Positions 59,893-64,000 of a stretch of DNA of 64,000 bases are shown here, one piece after another. The number at the start of each line of letters is the position of its first letter. Position 1 is the first letter of the stretch. The notes under the pieces are model-generated. The model did no database searches, was not told the origin of the DNA, and saw only the letters and a list, made by a program, of their open reading frames with translations. Source of the DNA: Kalmusia sp. IMI 367209 (lineage: Eukaryota; Ascomycota; Dothideomycetes; Pleosporales; Didymosphaeriaceae). The stretch is taken from NCBI GenBank assembly GCA_027946365.1, contig JAPEUQ010000011.1, positions 682,001 to 746,000 of the forward strand. Direction: 5' to 3'. The position numbers were made by a program, and so were the translations under genes.

Positions 59893-60978
59893 CTAGCTAA
59901 TGAAACAGATGCAACCCAACGCAATGTAGAATACAAACAGGGGGTATACGGCAATGCCGACCCGATTCCGGACCACTCCCGAACCGCCCATAATGCTGAT
60001 TCCTGCTGCTAGCGACCACGCGATCAAGATAAGGTAGATGGGTATGCGGACTATCGTGTGCACGAGGCCGGTCGCGCTGAGCGCCGAAGCAATAACGAGG
60101 GGGAAGAGTGTGTAACCGATGATAGAGATCGACTGAAAGAAGGCACTGTTGTTGTTAGTTTTGGCATGCAATATGCATCTTCCAGACTCACATGTTGCCT
60201 CCTAGCAGCTTGATCTGCATGGTCACCACGGCCTCACCTATCCATACCATGGCGAAGATGCCCGAAAACACCAGGTCCTTCTGTTCGTCCTTCGCACCTC
60301 TTGAAAGAAACAAGCTCAGCAGTAGGCAGAAAATGAGTGGACCCCACAGATCCCAATCACGCAGGCCCTCGCTCATGCCGCCCTGGAGAATAACATCCGC
60401 GTCTGGCCATCTCCCAGCGAGACCGCTGATGCCACCGCCAAAGCCGTCTCCCTCTCCGCGCTCAGCAGCTCCTATGCCTCCACCTCGTTGCATGATGCCA
60501 CCTAGGAGGTACTTGGGCCATAGCACCTGCTTCATCTTCTCCCATATCGCTAGCAGATCTCGCGACAGTGTCTCCCACACTGTCTCGTCAATGGTATTTG
60601 TCGGCGCCCGCCGGTCCTCGCCAGGGATGGAAGAGGTCAGGTACGACTGCGTGTTCCCTCCAGATCGTGATCCAATATTCCCAGTGAGCGGCGCGCGGTC
60701 CGAGGTCCCCTGTATGGGGTCATCGAGGTCATCCAGCGTTGCTAGCAATGCGTTAGCGGTGAATGTACAGCTGACCTACAACTTCGGACCACCGATTCCC
60801 ATACAGTCAATGGCTCCAGGATGTGTAATACACTTGCAGACTGTAGGGAAATCGGCGGCGCGGTGCTGCAGGTCCGTATAGGCAGCTCACCATCGTCCGG
60901 GTCAATTAGGTCCCGTTCCACGGCGTCGTTATCGTACGGGACGTTCGCCGTGGAGGAGCTGGGCATCATAGCCGCCAT
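59893..60978 (-). CDS. YIP4: Yip1-family Golgi membrane protein, Yip4/YIPF6-like
   Basis: Three exons: complement(join(59893..60145, 60192..60741, 60891..60978)), 296 aa. Yip proteins bind Rab GTPases and each other at Golgi membranes. The N-terminal ~100 residues are cytosolic and Asp/Ser/Gly-rich. The family block DETVWETLSRDLLAIWEKMK and VLWPKY leads into five TM segments: WGPLIFCLLLSLFLS, LVFSGIFAMVWIGEAVVTMQ, IGYTLFPLVIASALSATGLV, IYLILIAWSLAAGISIMGG and VGIAVYPLFVFYIALGCICF. A Gly-rich insert (GGIMQRGGGIGAAERGEGDG) follows the DLLAIW helix. The gene starts at the MAAMMPSS Met; a second Met lies three codons later. It is divergent from GAL7. Confidence 0.88.
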
Positions 60979-62633
<1,655 letters not shown>

Positions 62634-63324
62634 GGAGCGATCTAGTGGAGACAAAGACCATCTACATATCGGAATCTAGCATTCGATGTAAATATATCTG
62701 GCATTGGACTTGGAGATACGAAGATACCATGTTGGAGTCTTGTATGAAGTCTTAACCTTCGTGTCGTTGGATTAGGGAGCTGTTGTAGCGTTGTTGGAGG
62801 CTTGCGATGCTGCCTTATATTGGTAGTGCATAGTTGTCACCATTTGATAATCAATATCCATGATCTAGGCTCTTCATGACAATGGGTCGGGAAATGAATT
62901 CAAATGTGAAGAGACCACTATCCAGGACAAGCAATTGCTGTTGAGGAAGCTTTGTGGAACGCTTGGCGACTCGGTTCGGCAGACCAGCTTGTCCATGTCT
63001 CGTCGCCAATCAATTTCATTACACAATACCTTCCACAACACTAGTTCAGCAAAAGGATAGCTAAAAACAGCTTTCTTGACAATCATCAAAACCCACCGTG
63101 TGAGTTCCCTCTCTCAAAAACAATCTCTGAGTCCTGGACCTGATAGAATAGATCGGCCAATAATGGCCCGAGCTGAGCGAGATGAGATCTACAATAGCAC
63201 AGACCATGTCTTTCCGACCCCTGCCAATATTTTCCGAGCATCACTTGCGCGGTTATCATCAACGACACGCTCTTGCTACCGCGGCCGCGTCTCTCGCTCC
63301 TTTTAAAACCAGCTCTCACTTACA
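62634..63324. other. Intergenic
   Basis: About 690 bp: GAL7 3' UTR and ERG28 promoter. Nothing else seen. Confidence 0.4.
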
Positions 63325-63906
63325 ATGGCCTCAGATCTCTCCTCCTATCTCCCTCCCTTCGAGGGACTACTACCAAAATGGCTGCTCCTCGTAAGTCACC
63401 CCTACGCAAGCATCGAATGCTCAGTGCTCGACAACGTGAGATCAAGAAGCTGACAACAAGACATCCGCCAGGTCTCTATAATATCCATCGCGAACAGCGT
63501 CCAAGCCTACACAACAATCCACTACGCGGCCCGCGTCTACAACCCCAACAAAACCTCCGATAGTCTCGTCCCCTCCAACATCACGCAGTATACCTCGCCC
63601 GCCAATCCCACGCCCCTCAAACCTGGCGAGATCGCTTCACAAGTTACGCCCCTCTCTGGGCGTAAGTGGGGCACCTGGACGGCCCTGACAGGTTTAGTGA
63701 GACTGTATGCCGCATATCATATCAATGAGCAGGCGATGTACGAGCTGGGCATGTGGACGTATGGCGTTGCGTGGGTGCATTACATGAGCGAGTGGTGGTG
63801 GTATGGGACGACAAGATGGGGGGCTCCGCTTGCGGGGCCGGTGGTGATAAGTACGGGGAGTTTGGTGTGGATGTGGTTGCAAAGGGAATTTTATTTGGGG
63901 CAGTAG
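63325..63906 (+). CDS. ERG28: Ergosterol biosynthesis scaffold Erg28
   Basis: Two exons: join(63325..63390, 63472..63906), 166 aa. Erg28 is an ER membrane protein that holds the C-4 demethylase enzymes (Erg25-Erg26-Erg27) together. The N-terminus MASDLSSYLPPFEGLLPKWL leads into a first TM (LLLVSIISIANSVQAYTTI across the intron). The family signatures are RKWGTWTALTGLVRLYAAYH and AWVHYMSEWWWYGTTRWG, ending in PVVISTGSLVWMWLQREFY. Four TM segments are expected. A hydrophilic loop of ~40 residues after TM1 (PNKTSDSLVPSNITQYTS) is longer than in yeast (148 aa). A different frame with an upstream ATG at 63208 is a shadow. Confidence 0.92.
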
Positions 63907-64000
63907 GTAGGGGCAGGATGGAGGGTATAGTGGAGAGCAAAGCATGGGAGGGATGAAATATACCCACGAGTAGTGTATGATATAGAGATGGGGGATGCGG

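Overview
This is ordinary nuclear DNA from a filamentous ascomycete (Pezizomycotina). Genes are dense and sit on both strands. Introns are short (about 44-100 nt) with GTRNGT donors and CTRAC-type branch sites. The gene set (Bem1, Msp1, Tim21, Vps36, Glo3, Erg28, Gal7, fungal ABCC pumps, pectin methylesterase) is typical of moulds. A plant-associated Dothideomycete would fit, but that placement is a weak inference. There are no bacterial features, CRISPR arrays or complete mobile elements. I rebuilt 26 protein-coding genes by hand; every exon set closes in one reading frame. There is also one intron-containing tRNA-Glu(CTC) and one decayed F-box-like pseudogene.

Layout. 0-20 kb is housekeeping: COPI beta-prime (SEC27); a divergent mitochondrial pair MSP1/TIM21; a conserved fungal orphan protein with an apparent compensated frameshift; the polarity scaffold BEM1; a SAC3/GANP (LENG8/Thp3-like) protein divergent from the ESCRT-II subunit VPS36; a DUF4336 protein; and an HD-domain phosphohydrolase. 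20-31 kb holds a dead F-box-like gene, a secreted M28 leucine aminopeptidase, an R3H-associated protein, a full-length ABCC transporter and a short-chain dehydrogenase. 31-39 kb has the tRNA, an uncharacterised four-TM glycoprotein, a metallophosphoesterase and the Arf-GAP GLO3. 39-47 kb is the most accessory part: an FHS-type sugar permease next to a pectin methylesterase, a DHA14-type drug MFS, a long gene-poor stretch and a TMEM53/DUF829 protein. 48-57 kb has two poorly characterised genes (a lysine-rich coiled-coil protein and a CCCH zinc-finger protein) and a second, ten-exon ABCC transporter. 57-64 kb returns to housekeeping: RanBP3/Yrb2-like, Yip4-like, GAL7 and ERG28.

Shared themes. 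SEC27, GLO3, VPS36 and the Yip protein all serve Golgi/endosome traffic. MSP1 and TIM21 both act at mitochondria and share a 265-bp promoter. The pectin methylesterase, FHS permease and GAL7 could act on plant-wall sugars. I found no convincing new multi-gene system. The best leads are the paired indels in the orphan gene, a 6-nt SEC27 microexon, lineage-specific low-complexity insertions in BEM1 and ABCC-1, and a few unplaced small ORFs. Splice sites and functional calls come from reading motifs by eye; no database search or transcript data were available.
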